Assembly: GCA_000333855.2 (NCBI GenBank)
Contig: CM007315.1
Coordinates: 674,382-734,157 of the forward strand
Length of the DNA: 59,776 nt
Origin: Endotrypanum monterogeii
Taxonomy: Eukaryota; Euglenozoa; Kinetoplastea; Trypanosomatida; Trypanosomatidae
Reading direction: 5' to 3'
Below are positions 11,401-20,925 of the stretch, in pieces. Within the stretch, counting starts at the first letter, position 1; every line of letters starts with the position of its first letter. Below the pieces are notes generated by a model, which saw nothing but the letters and a program-made list of their open reading frames with translations, was not told where the DNA came from and made no database searches. Both the position numbers and the translations under genes were made by a program.

Positions 11401-11835
11401 ATCATGATCACCATCACTGCTACTGTAACGCTCCTCTGGCACGATATGGACATCCTCGTCACCCCCCAGGGTCGATGCGGCAGCAGCACGCGCCTCACGC
11501 TCCTGTTGGCGTCGGCGGAGCCGCTGCGCACGCGTCTCCTCTCCTGGCAATCGGTAGGAGCTCGCGTAGTTGGGAATGCAGCTAAGGTCGCCCGGGTTGC
11601 CGGGCCGCCTGAAGTAGTAATTTACGGCGGCGTCGCAGCGCGCCTTGTGGAACTGCACAAATAACGGACAGTCGGGACTGGGAAAATATTCTTTGGTGAG
11701 AGGGATGAGAATAATGTCATGCCGCTTGGTGCCTCCACTGCCGCCCCCGTGGCCACTGCCTGGGGCCCAAGGGCTCGTCTGATTCCCATCGGTGAACAGT
11801 CGCCGGATCGTCTCACGGCTTGGGGCGACACCCAT
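8401..11835 (-). CDS. MGxAPS-family large protein A (1144 residues), probably N-myristoylated
   Basis: Function unknown. The protein starts MGVAPSRE, which fits the N-myristoylation pattern (Gly2, Ser6), so it is probably anchored on the cytoplasmic face of a membrane. It has two paralogues in this window. Shared blocks are FPSPDCPLF near residue 50, a KSAGEQN..RV...A..YYYQ block near 397, a NIPILSFLYEM block near 517, QAREAEPEDRAWV near 725, and GTVPNFANPNKKRQ near 800, where a basic cluster follows. Between blocks and over the last 330 residues it is rich in Ser, Thr, Pro, Gly and Ala and probably disordered. It ends YEWDWRG, a tail shared with paralogue B. I see no transmembrane helix or catalytic motif. 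A pyrimidine tract and AG (11846-11847) precede the ATG. Confidence 0.88.
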   Translation of the reverse strand: MGVAPSRETIRRLFTDGNQTSPWAPGSGHGGGSGGTKRHDIILIPLTKEYFPSPDCPLFVQFHKARCDAAVNYYFRRPGNPGDLSCIPNYASSYRLPGEETRAQRLRRRQQEREARAAAASTLGGDEDVHIVPEERYSSSDGDHDEASDDDSYPSREALYRGVIEHVEETLFDTDAEMRQAFEWSLAHPHTTMGPDGKTQRKVLPVLCAVAFRSDIMRFQNSNNAAAGGGAARTPFFQPSAAPPVPSCNGGGSSIAMSNMQAALEAGVYMFGSIINIVGCFGFVSMQEDVEDARRASTKVSTRTNQATSLLTPGSMPSHSSVPGGTYHNDPYSFTSSQGSSGSIKGVSPMKSSGTLLRARGVGNRGVRHLACVGIFEDVMTLPPPVAAPLAAMVFLTKSAGEQNLGRVTYIAASTYYYQMIQAGLIERQSVVQMEGPCFYSAQTAASAPPCPPCDHWANSVASAPVRGIPLPAGMYGAAAAGGVHAAPAPPTLPFAPPQRPPRPFLPPMETFSFSSLLTNIPILSFLYEMKWRWGYLGVLKGGTPANDTACHSSAGGHLADPQMAGMTARGPGTMMGNHSTGGLAAADRSVGQGVTDEMEMWITADQMIHGRISKDLAQRLCWSLAERPEVMQERVAQLPSEENGYWRYRGLVDQAHPPPIPEPGRVVAIHPRDVYVMGSDVLPGFNEGDILCFDPSRLLWFADHSIPLEGIVLAAMRPYCKQAREAEPEDRAWVTRVCDRAEAEALQSTEGDVWYSPPPPSVEELELLHSHPNMVHTHEHNGNFYVYRFERDGQVYYHGTVPNFANPNKKRQAATSGTPVAPLSGAHSTQTSAGTPTASSLACSRARPPPIMSSSAATTSAAKQTSVPVPKTIASALFSLLPASRATTQKGSSGTADHGGGTTAGSGSSEQGGKAALQTSAPGGSGSISVAPAAAYLATPVISSASMEAMSTARRWVQALYSYAYGAPNLHATRRSSMGATPLGTSGGPPRPPVMGEVAMASVPGMNHHGGSCKSMQHGSHGTTPTSVNTPGGCSSAAAVDVAVWPPYRRISSATAPLLSAVPTFVSYSTPTTPTPTATAGVFVHQHSRSSSRAQYSQTSAQAAGDVSLSASPAATTGAAVTSSSKPIMRCLEDGGYEWDWRG

Positions 11836-12055
11836 GATCTACGTACTTGCCCCAAGGCGGGGAGGGGGGGAGGAGGAGGGGCAGACCTCTTTTTTCTTCC
11901 TTTCACCGTTTGAGCAGTGTGGATCAATTGCTTCCCGGAGTACTTTTTTCCTTCGATGTGCACGCACGTGGATGCCGTTGACTCCCCCAGCAGAGTGAAA
12001 GGAAGAAAAACAAAAAGAGAGGTGAGATATGCATGCATTCATGGAGAGAGCATGA

Positions 12056-12099
12056 TACACACACACACACACATACACACACACACACACACATACACA
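12056..12099. repeat. (CA)n microsatellite
   Basis: CACACA with two CATA interruptions, about 220 bases upstream of the ATG at 11835. Confidence 0.9.
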
Positions 12100-12639
12100 A
12101 AGCAATCGAGAAAGGTAGGTAAGAAATGCTCACCCCAGCAAGAAAGTTCAGACGTGAGGAAGGGAGGAAGGGAGGAGATCGAGTACCACAAGGACCGAAG
12201 GAGAAGAGAAACATTAACGTCGGGAGGAAGCAGGGAAAAGAAGCGCGCCTTGATCATGTGATTGCAAAAAAAAAAAACACTAGTGCAGAGTACCCTCACA
12301 ACTTCAAACATCTTGCACACACATCATTTGCGCGCTCAGATCTCGCAGTAACAGCGCACTAAGAGAGAATTAATTCTACGAAAAGAGAGTAGTACCTCCG
12401 TGCACACACTCACCTACCAGCTGCGGTGCAAGCCAATGACCCTGGGAAAAACTAAGCAGAAGCAACATGCAACATGCACCTTTGCCCTGCGGGTCGCCTC
12501 TCTCTCCCTGGATCGCGACCGTGAGCCCAGCGCACAGCCTCGACCCGCTCATCCCCCCCCCCCACCCCACTTTGCGCCGCCGATTTTTCATCTGTGACTT
12601 CAGCTCTTCAATATAAAATTTTTCTTCATGATATATAAA

Positions 12640-12679
<40 letters not shown>

Positions 12680-12695
12680 TTATATATGTATTTAC

Positions 12696-13358
12696 NNNNN
12701 NNNNNNNNNNNNNNNNNNNNNNNNNNNNNNNNNNNNNNNNNNNNNNNNNNNNNNNNNNNNNNNNNNNNNNNNNNNNNNNNNNNNNNNNNNNNNNNNNNNN
12801 NNNNNNNNNNNNNNNNNNNNNNNNNNNNNNNNNNNNNNNNNNNNNNNNNNNNNNNNNNNNNNNNNNNNNNNNNNNNNNNNNNNNNNNNNNNNNNNNNNNN
12901 NNNNNNNNNNNNNNNNNNNNNNNNNNNNNNNNNNNNNNNNNNNNNNNNNNNNNNNNNNNNNNNNNNNNNNNNNNNNNNNNNNNNNNNNNNNNNNNNNNNN
13001 NNNNNNNNNNNNNNNNNNNNNNNNNNNNNNNNNNNNNNNNNNNNNNNNNNNNNNNNNNNNNNNNNNNNNNNNNNNNNNNNNNNNNNNNNNNNNNNNNNNN
13101 NNNNNNNNNNNNNNNNNNNNNNNNNNNNNNNNNNNNNNNNNNNNNNNNNNNNNNNNNNNNNNNNNNNNNNNNNNNNNNNNNNNNNNNNNNNNNNNNNNNN
13201 NNNNNNNNNNNNNNNNNNNNNNNNNNNNNNNNNNNNNNNNNNNNNNNNNNNNNNNNNNNNNNNNNNNNNNNNNNNNNNNNNNNNNNNNNNNNNNNNNNNN
13301 NNNNNNNNNNNNNNNNNNNNNNNNNNNNNNNNNNNNNNNNNNNNNNNNNNNNNNNNNN
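12696..13358. other. Assembly gap of 663 N bounded by (TA)n
   Basis: Unresolved bases. (TA)n occupies 12647-12678 just before the gap and 13359-13397 just after it, so the gap probably spans a long TA tract that could not be sequenced through. Its size is likely an estimate. Confidence 0.95.
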
Positions 13359-13405
<47 letters not shown>

Positions 13406-13933
13406 TTTGTTTCGTGCTTAAATGTGTTACTGGAGAGTCGTCGGAGACAAGAGAGTCTGCGACAGAAAGAAGTCAACCGTGCCCCAGCTCACGTTCCTAT
13501 CCACCTTTCAAAAGACGTACGCGGGAAAGGAACTTGACATATAAATATAAATAAATATAATATATATACATATATTTTTTTTTTAATAGGAGAAATAAAC
13601 TGAGGAGGCATACGGGACGGGACTAACGGACAAGGGAAGAACGCTTGGGGGGAGAGGGGGGGGGGGGGGGGCAAAGAGGCTAACGTGAATAGAACACGTC
13701 ACACTTCCAGAACAAGATCACCACGGCACATGCAACGCGCAAGGAAACCCCCCACCCCACCCCACCTCCAAACCCCGCAGCAACCACCCCTTCATGAGCC
13801 CCCACAGACCAACAAAAGAAAAAAAAACGTCATAACATCATCATAAGTTTATGAAATCTTACGCTGTGCAAAATTGCCGTCGGGGGAAGGGTAGGTGGAG
13901 AAAAATGGGGTGCACACATCGCTGTCGTGCTGC

Positions 13934-16900
13934 TCAGTCCTCATCCCCGATGTCCAACGAGGCCGTACGCCAGTCCCACCGGTACGTTCCCGTACGCTGG
14001 TGGACCAACCGCGCTGTGTTCACCGTGTCACTGCTGCGCGTGCTGCTCACCACAGCACCCAGTGGGTGGTGACGATGCTGCTGCTGGAAGTCTTCAAAGA
14101 AGGCTGGGGGGTGGTGAGGATCACACCCCCGAGGACTGCCGTGCTCGCAAGCAGCGCCAGCGGCTACGCAGCAAGCCCCGTGGAGGAGAATGGACGAGGA
14201 CGCAGCACTGCCAAAGCTGTACGAGATCGGCACCCCGGTCGGACTGGCAGCGCCGCCCCCTGATCCGCCACCACTGGCCACAGATGCATTGCTGTTCATG
14301 TAATGCCCCGAGTCGTGGAGGGGGTGGAAATGCGCACTTACGGGGTCGGTGGTGGTGTCACTGAAGTAGCTGGCTGTGCGGGAATGAAGGTGATTGTGAT
14401 GTTGACGTATGCGCACTGTGACATTCACAGGTCCCCCTCTAGGACTGCCGCCCTCGCTGCATGCCAGCCCGACATCCTCCACCCTGGCGGTGCCAACCCG
14501 GTACGGACTGCTCACGTAGCGGGTGTGACTCGAGTGCTGCACATTCGCGATCAGCGTGTTGCTGTCGCTCGTCGCGATGGAGTTAATCTCGTCGGGTTGG
14601 AACTGCAGAAGGGCCCCGGTGCTGCTCACAGATGCGTGATGGCCCCCCTCCGAGTCGTGTAGTACCCGCGGCGAGTAAGTGCCGGATCCCTGACGCGGCA
14701 GTCGTGGTGGTGCTACGATAGTTGTTTGGCAGTGGATGGGGTAGTTTACGTTAGAGGATATGGAGGGCATTGCGCTCGCAGCACAAAGTCCAGGTGTGCT
14801 GCCACGCTGAAGTGACCCTCCCCCTTCTTCCGTTGGAGAGCCATGCAACGTTTCCCGGACAGAACCACCCCGAGGTGCAAGAATGTCCGCCCCAAAGCCG
14901 ACGCATCGCTGTAAAGATAAAGCACCTACATGATCGTTGCTTCGTGTCCCGCGACATGGGTCCGTCTCACTGCAGGCCTGAGAAACATGGGCGCCGGCTG
15001 CCACGGCCACCGGTGGCAGACTAGCCTCGTAGCCGACGCCCCCACACTTTGAGAGCAGCGAGTAGGGCCCCGCGCGCACAACCCCGTCTCCTCTGCTGTC
15101 ACCATCACCCACGTCAGCGTTTGGTAGCGACGGACGCAGAGTCGGCTGTGCCTTCTCGTGCTGTAGATCATGTGTGTAGGCATAGTATGGATCCCCAGAG
15201 CAGCCACTGTCCCCCACAAGCCTGCCAGCGCCAACAGCACCTGCTCCTCCGCCGCCTCTGCTCGGAATATACTGCACTGAGGTATCCTTCTCTCGGATGT
15301 TGCAACCACCACCAGTGCCAAACCGCGACTGAAATGTATCGAGGACGTCGTCGTATCCATTGCAATGTGGTATTCCCTGCGAAACACTTTGTGTATCGGC
15401 ACACGCCAGCGCCGGTGGCAGAACTCGGTAGTCGTAACCGTGGTTGTGCCCATAGGGCTCGCAGGGGCCTCGTAACACTGGTGGGGGAGGCAGGGGGAAC
15501 AGTGGACAAGCATCGTACGCCGGCGGGGGAGGGTGGCAACTGTACCCTGGGGGGCCACACGAGGCACCAGCTGCCGCACTAGCGTCACACTCACCTTTCC
15601 AGTTGTACACACCAGGTGCCACCCGAGGCTGCAAGGGCTGCGGGATGGCGGAGGCCATTCGGGGTCTCGCAGCCGTGGGACTCTGCGCGTACGCTGTGGC
15701 CGGGGTGATGGCATACACCCGTGTGGCGTTGGCGCCTAATAAAGCATCGCCTGTCTTCATCGGTATATCTGCAGTGAATGAAAAAGCGGCAGGAGCAGCT
15801 GTGGGCATCACCGCCTGAGGCCCTGAGGCAGCCGGCCCAGCGGGATAGGACGACGGTGACGACTCGTGCTGCGTCACGGAAGACACCGCAGCCTCGTGAG
15901 CCGCAGTTGCCGGTGATTCCGCCGGCGCGGCTTCTGCCCTTTTCGGAAAGTGCATTCCTTGTACTGGTTTAACCCTCACACTTCTCGCACAATTCACCTG
16001 TCCAGCACCGCCAGCAACTGCATTGCCCACGCTGGCAGATGCGGCGCGTGCTGCCTCCTCCACAGCGTTCGATGGAGCAGCAGTAGAGGTGCACGAAGAG
16101 GGTGGATCGACATTGATGTTAGTCATCTTCTGTGACTTTGTAGCTCGTGTGCCGGGCGCACACAAAGCGGAGACAGCATTCATTTCCATACAGCCCAACA
16201 CGGCGGCAACACCGCTAGAGGGCACGATCTCCGGTGTGACCGGCCCCCGAATACCCGAGCCTGCATCGATGGAGTCCCTCACTGTTGCTCTGTGTTTTGA
16301 TTCCGTGTCATCATGATGTGCAGACTGTGTGGTTGCGAATGCGACCGCCGTCGCTGATACGGTTGCCAATGCGGTGGGCAGGACTGGCTGCACGAATTCC
16401 ACACCCGGGCTGTGTCTCGCGACCTCCTTGCACTGCAGCCTCTTTTTCTTGAGGTGCTTCTTCCGGATTGGCTTCAGGAACTGCGGTGTCACAGCAATGA
16501 TCCGATAAACGACATCCACCACGTCGATCCGCCACAGACACGATGTCCCATCACCGACAACACCATCCGCCTCCGGCGGCACGACCGGCACCTCAGCGCC
16601 GTGGCTGGCTGTCATCGCTGTGGCTCCCTCCTCCGCCGGATCAGAAGCGTGAAGCACACACCCGGCGAACTTCTCCTGATACCCCTCCTTTCCACTCCTC
16701 TCCACCTGCCGCACCCAATGGGGATCGTCTGGCCCCGCCTCGCGAGCAAGCTTGCTGGCATTGCGCAACTCACCGAGCAGCAGCTCCTCCAGCGGTAGAC
16801 GACACACACGAAGAACTCGTGACTCCGCCGGGACTCCGGAAGCAAGCGCGACCAAGCTCAGAACTGTGTTGCAGCACAGCAGCTTCTCCTCTTGTCCGTC

Positions 16901-19009
16901 CACCTCTACTGTGCACATGCAGCTTTCTAAACAGGATGAGAGGAGCTGTGGTGACACACCACCGCCATCGGCGGTGGTGCCCTCGCTGCGAACCGCAGCG
17001 GCATCGTGGCCAGCAGCGTCTGGGCTATACCCCCACACGACAGGCGCCTTCTCTGCCCCATACCAATGCAAAAAAGCAGCGGTGGCGGAGCGGCGCTTCA
17101 CGACATCGGGGCCCACCACCCAAAACAGATGATAATTGGTGTAGCGAAGTCGCCATGCCGAAAGTAAGTGTGAATCAGAGCAGTCAGCGCTAGCTGAGGG
17201 AGCAGTTGAGAGGATTGCCCCCGGGCTCGTAGGTGGCCATGGCTGCACGAGCATGTCCTCATCCGGCAGGCGAACGAGAGAGACGGCGTGCGCCAGTACA
17301 GGGTTGGCGGCTAACAAGGCCGCGGCCGTGGAGGAGGAAATACGTGATGCGTCGCTGCCTGGTGCGTCCGCTGCAGTCGCCTCCTCCGTCGTGTCAGATT
17401 CTTTCTTGCCGTCACCTGAAGAGGTCAACGCCTTCGTCGTCAAGATATTCGTTGAGGAGGAGAGTCGCAAAACATCGAGAGGGTTGATGTGATGCAGAAG
17501 GCAGGAAATAACAAACTCTGTCAACGTGCGCACGTGGCCAGCCGTCATATAAAAGTTGAGCATTGTCTCCGTATCCGTGGTGGCACTCCCATCGTTGTCC
17601 TCAGCAGGCGACACGGACAACCGCCTCGCCTCCTGCAACCACACTAGCGTGCTCCCAGGTGGGGGCATTTCGAGACCACAGTTGCCATTGGCCCAGAGAT
17701 GAGGAGACAAGATGGGAGGCTGCCCCTCGGTGCTATGATGCCCTCCGTTACTGGCGATAACTGCATCTTCGCTGCTTCCCTCCTTCAGAGTGGTACAGTG
17801 CTCCAAACAGTGTTTGAGATAAAACAAAAAAAGAGAGCGCGCGCACGCCCGCACCTCACGAAGGAAACACAGCAGCGGCACATTCGCCCTGCGACTACGC
17901 ATAACGAGTGCGAGGAGCGGCGGTGGCGCCCAAAAATGCCCTGTGTCCCCCGACTCGAGCGCATCTTGCCCAGGCTCGCCTGCATCGGTTCTCTCGGTCC
18001 TCGCGAGGTGGAGATGACCGACGGTGCGACTGGCCTCCACCAGCATATCATGTGGCTTAGAGAAAGGTTGGTAATAAAAGTGAGCGTCACCGAGGTCCTT
18101 ACTGGTGCTATGATCGCCTGGCCCCGATGCAGGCGTCAGATCCTTCGCTTTGAGGTCGCATGGCACACAATGCAGACAAGCACGCTGCCACTGCTCCGCA
18201 TACGTGTAGACCGCAGCGAAAAGAACATGCGTACGGTGGTGGTCCCCGGCTGACCTGGTCAAAAACATCTGCAACTCGTAATCGAGGTGCCGCCCCCCTC
18301 GCGGCTCCGAAGCGCCGAACCGGCGCACATCGCCGATGAACCCCGTTGCCTTCACGTAGAAGCCCAGGACCCTAGTGCAGTCCTCAGGAAGGGCATTGGA
18401 GCCGCCGGTGGCGGTTGCAGCGGTGCAATCTTGTCCCGCGTGCCTCTCACTGGCGACAGTGCCCCCAGACGCACTCGACGTCGCATTGACTGCTGAGGCG
18501 GGTCGGTGATAGAGGAAGGCTACAGCACACGGTAGCGGGAGCACCGACGATGGGTCTCTACGGTAGGCGCACAGCATCTCCTCATCTGTTTCGTAGACCA
18601 GCTTCTCTCCACCATTAGTGATGTACGCATCATACATGGTCTCCTGAGTGAAGGGTAGAGGGGGGAACACATCAGCCGATGGGCAATAGACGGGAGCGTT
18701 ACCGATCACATCGGTCAGGTAGAAGGACGAGGTGGCCACATCGCCAACGCTCTCGAGTGCCATATGTGCCGTTGACGACACCGGCGAGGCATGTGTCGAG
18801 TGCGACTGGCACATGCCATCATTGGCGTAGTAGTGGTACCGCACTGCCGGGTCACATCGCGCCTTGTAGAGCTGCAGGAATAAAGCACAGTCGGGGGAGG
18901 GGAAAAATTTCTTCAACAGCGGAATCAAAATAATTTGCTGACGCTGGCCGTAGAACGGAAGATCGGAGAGCACCTGCTCCGCTGTCTCACGGCTTGGTGC
19001 TGCGCCCAT
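13934..19009 (-). CDS. MGxAPS-family large protein B (1691 residues), probably N-myristoylated
   Basis: Function unknown; the longest of the three paralogues. It starts MGAAPSRE, a good N-myristoylation signal. Shared blocks are ILIPLLKKFFPSPDC near residue 30, TRSAGDHHRTHV near 250, NVPLLCFLREVR near 370, KLAREAGPDDPHWV near 751 and VTPQFLKPIRKKHLKKKR near 840, which has a strongly basic stretch. The C-terminal half (about 880-1670) is Ser/Pro/Gly/His-rich low complexity. The protein ends with TYRWDWR followed by 12 acidic-ending residues, matching the WDWR tail of paralogue A. No membrane helix or enzyme motif is visible. The sequence just before the ATG on the coding strand is purine-rich (AG repeats), unlike the usual pyrimidine tract, so its splice acceptor is probably further upstream. 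Confidence 0.88.
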   Translation of the reverse strand: MGAAPSRETAEQVLSDLPFYGQRQQIILIPLLKKFFPSPDCALFLQLYKARCDPAVRYHYYANDGMCQSHSTHASPVSSTAHMALESVGDVATSSFYLTDVIGNAPVYCPSADVFPPLPFTQETMYDAYITNGGEKLVYETDEEMLCAYRRDPSSVLPLPCAVAFLYHRPASAVNATSSASGGTVASERHAGQDCTAATATGGSNALPEDCTRVLGFYVKATGFIGDVRRFGASEPRGGRHLDYELQMFLTRSAGDHHRTHVLFAAVYTYAEQWQRACLHCVPCDLKAKDLTPASGPGDHSTSKDLGDAHFYYQPFSKPHDMLVEASRTVGHLHLARTERTDAGEPGQDALESGDTGHFWAPPPLLALVMRSRRANVPLLCFLREVRACARSLFLFYLKHCLEHCTTLKEGSSEDAVIASNGGHHSTEGQPPILSPHLWANGNCGLEMPPPGSTLVWLQEARRLSVSPAEDNDGSATTDTETMLNFYMTAGHVRTLTEFVISCLLHHINPLDVLRLSSSTNILTTKALTSSGDGKKESDTTEEATAADAPGSDASRISSSTAAALLAANPVLAHAVSLVRLPDEDMLVQPWPPTSPGAILSTAPSASADCSDSHLLSAWRLRYTNYHLFWVVGPDVVKRRSATAAFLHWYGAEKAPVVWGYSPDAAGHDAAAVRSEGTTADGGGVSPQLLSSCLESCMCTVEVDGQEEKLLCCNTVLSLVALASGVPAESRVLRVCRLPLEELLLGELRNASKLAREAGPDDPHWVRQVERSGKEGYQEKFAGCVLHASDPAEEGATAMTASHGAEVPVVPPEADGVVGDGTSCLWRIDVVDVVYRIIAVTPQFLKPIRKKHLKKKRLQCKEVARHSPGVEFVQPVLPTALATVSATAVAFATTQSAHHDDTESKHRATVRDSIDAGSGIRGPVTPEIVPSSGVAAVLGCMEMNAVSALCAPGTRATKSQKMTNINVDPPSSCTSTAAPSNAVEEAARAASASVGNAVAGGAGQVNCARSVRVKPVQGMHFPKRAEAAPAESPATAAHEAAVSSVTQHESSPSSYPAGPAASGPQAVMPTAAPAAFSFTADIPMKTGDALLGANATRVYAITPATAYAQSPTAARPRMASAIPQPLQPRVAPGVYNWKGECDASAAAGASCGPPGYSCHPPPPAYDACPLFPLPPPPVLRGPCEPYGHNHGYDYRVLPPALACADTQSVSQGIPHCNGYDDVLDTFQSRFGTGGGCNIREKDTSVQYIPSRGGGGAGAVGAGRLVGDSGCSGDPYYAYTHDLQHEKAQPTLRPSLPNADVGDGDSRGDGVVRAGPYSLLSKCGGVGYEASLPPVAVAAGAHVSQACSETDPCRGTRSNDHVGALSLQRCVGFGADILAPRGGSVRETLHGSPTEEGGGSLQRGSTPGLCAASAMPSISSNVNYPIHCQTTIVAPPRLPRQGSGTYSPRVLHDSEGGHHASVSSTGALLQFQPDEINSIATSDSNTLIANVQHSSHTRYVSSPYRVGTARVEDVGLACSEGGSPRGGPVNVTVRIRQHHNHLHSRTASYFSDTTTDPVSAHFHPLHDSGHYMNSNASVASGGGSGGGAASPTGVPISYSFGSAASSSILLHGACCVAAGAACEHGSPRGCDPHHPPAFFEDFQQQHRHHPLGAVVSSTRSSDTVNTARLVHQRTGTYRWDWRTASLDIGDED

Positions 19010-20181
19010 CTCTCTTATTCTTTGTCGTCTTTTATTCTTCTATTTTCTCTCTCTCTCTCCTCCTCCCTCCCTTGCCAGGGAGATGAACTCCGCCTTTTTT
19101 TTTCCCCCAGGGGGAATTCGTTGCAAATATAAATATAAATATAAATAAATATATATATTTATTTATATATTTATTTATATATTTATAGGGGGAGGGGGGT
19201 AAAGACGGGCGATAAATAAATAAAAGTGATGTAGGTGTACTTAGTGAATATGCGCCAGAGCAATCAGCTCACTACAACACCACGAAAATGAAAACCCTAT
19301 TAAGAAAAGCTTAAACCATGCAGCCGACAACGACAGTGGCACTTTTTTTTTTTTTACGTCGATAAAAAAAGACAAAAAAAGGGAGTGCACAAATAGGGGG
19401 AGGGGGGAAGAGGGGAGAGACGAAGCTACGCAGGCCCCTGCATGGCACTCACACCAAAAAAAAAAAAAAGTGTCGAAGAGACCACAAGAATATGGGAAGA
19501 ACCAGAGGCGAGTGATCGAGGCGAAGAAACCTGAAGCTACAGAGCGCGTGTGTAAAGGGGGGAGGTGGAATATCCAGAAAGAGAAAAAATGAATGGAGTC
19601 AGCGAGAGGGAGAAGAGGAGCAGGGAGGGAGGGGAGGGAGGGGGGAGGGAGGGATCACGATTCGGAACAGGAAAACAATAGCACCAGTCCTAAAATCAGA
19701 AATATCTTTCAAAGGCAGGGCCACAAACGGCCAGGTGCTTCAGGTATTTAAAAAAAAAAAGGCGAACGAGCACGTAAACAAGAAAAAAACACCTAGACAA
19801 CGAATCGTAAAAAAAAAGGGGGAAACAACAGAAGCTGAACACTCGATTTTTTTTTAAGAGAAACAAGAGAAAGGGGGGTAAAAAAAAAATTACCCGTGTA
19901 CGATGATACGCGAACAAAAAAAAATAGGAGATGTAAAGGACCGCTCTATCAATAAAAAAAAATAATAAGCGGATGAGGTTCGTCACGGCTGCTTATTCCC
20001 ACCCTCCTATGGTGTCTTCCTTCTTCGTTGCTTTTTTGTGTCTATAAAATGATCGATGTCTTCAAAATATTGATTTAACAAAAAGCTAGAATGTCCCTCC
20101 CAATGTGTTTCCGTCGTGGAAAGGAGACGAGGAGTCGGAACGGGGCGGAGGGAGGGTGCAACGAGGTGGAGGGACGGAATA

Positions 20182-20201
20182 ATATATATATATATATATA
20201 T
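20182..20201. repeat. (TA)n microsatellite
   Basis: Twenty bases of perfect TA alternation within the gene-poor spacer. Confidence 0.9.
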
Positions 20202-20644
20202 TATGTATCTTCTCAAACAACAACGCGAAAGAGGTGAGCGTCAAAGCGATTCCGCCAAATCACTTTGATACGACTCCTCGTGTGCGACCCGTCCCACCCT
20301 GCGCCTTTAATATAAATATATATATATATAAATATATATGATTAACCGATCAGCCGCAAACCAAGTAGAACGCAATAAAAATATACGAATCGATAATTTA
20401 AGAGAAATCTCGCAAAATATTCTTTATATCTCCCCTTTTGTGTGTGTTTGTGTGACGGATAGCGAATTTTCCCTTCGACAAAGTGTTCAGGGCCTCGAGG
20501 ACGTGAGAAGATGATCCTTTTTTTCTTTTCTTCCCGCTGTGTCTCTTCCGTCGGGTGCCTTCCTTTCGTTATTTGCAGGAAAAAGAAAAAAGAAAGGGAG
20601 CAACAAAAGCAGGTCGACGATCTTTGGGAGAATAAGAGATGAAA

Positions 20645-20647
<3 letters not shown>

Positions 20648-20686
<39 letters not shown>
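20648..20686. repeat. (TA)n microsatellite
   Basis: About 39 bases of perfect TA alternation. Confidence 0.95.
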
Positions 20687-20692
<6 letters not shown>

Positions 20693-20876
20693 TGTTGTTT
20701 TTTGAGAAGAGGCGAACAAAAAAAAAAAGAGGGGAAAGAGAAAAATGCTTTTTATACGGAAAGAAACCGTCGCCTCTCGGAGCACGCGCACACGAAACAG
20801 AACAGAAAAAGAAAAGAAAAAGCGGAGTGAGAAAAAGGAGGGTATACGACGTCAGCAAAAGAAATCAATGTGCTCG

Positions 20877-20893
20877 ATATATATGTATATGTA

Positions 20894-20925
<32 letters not shown>
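20877..20925. repeat. (TA)n with TGTA interruptions
   Basis: About 49 bases of TA alternation with three TGTA variants, only 190 bases from the previous TA tract. Confidence 0.92.

Larger units (their letters stand above)
11836..13933. other. 2.1 kb spacer with a 663-base assembly gap
   Basis: Intergenic sequence between paralogues B and A. It has CA and TA microsatellites, a run of about 15 G near 13657 and the N gap. The resolved parts contain no plausible gene. The content of the gap is unknown, though TA repeats on both sides suggest it is mostly repeat. Confidence 0.55.
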
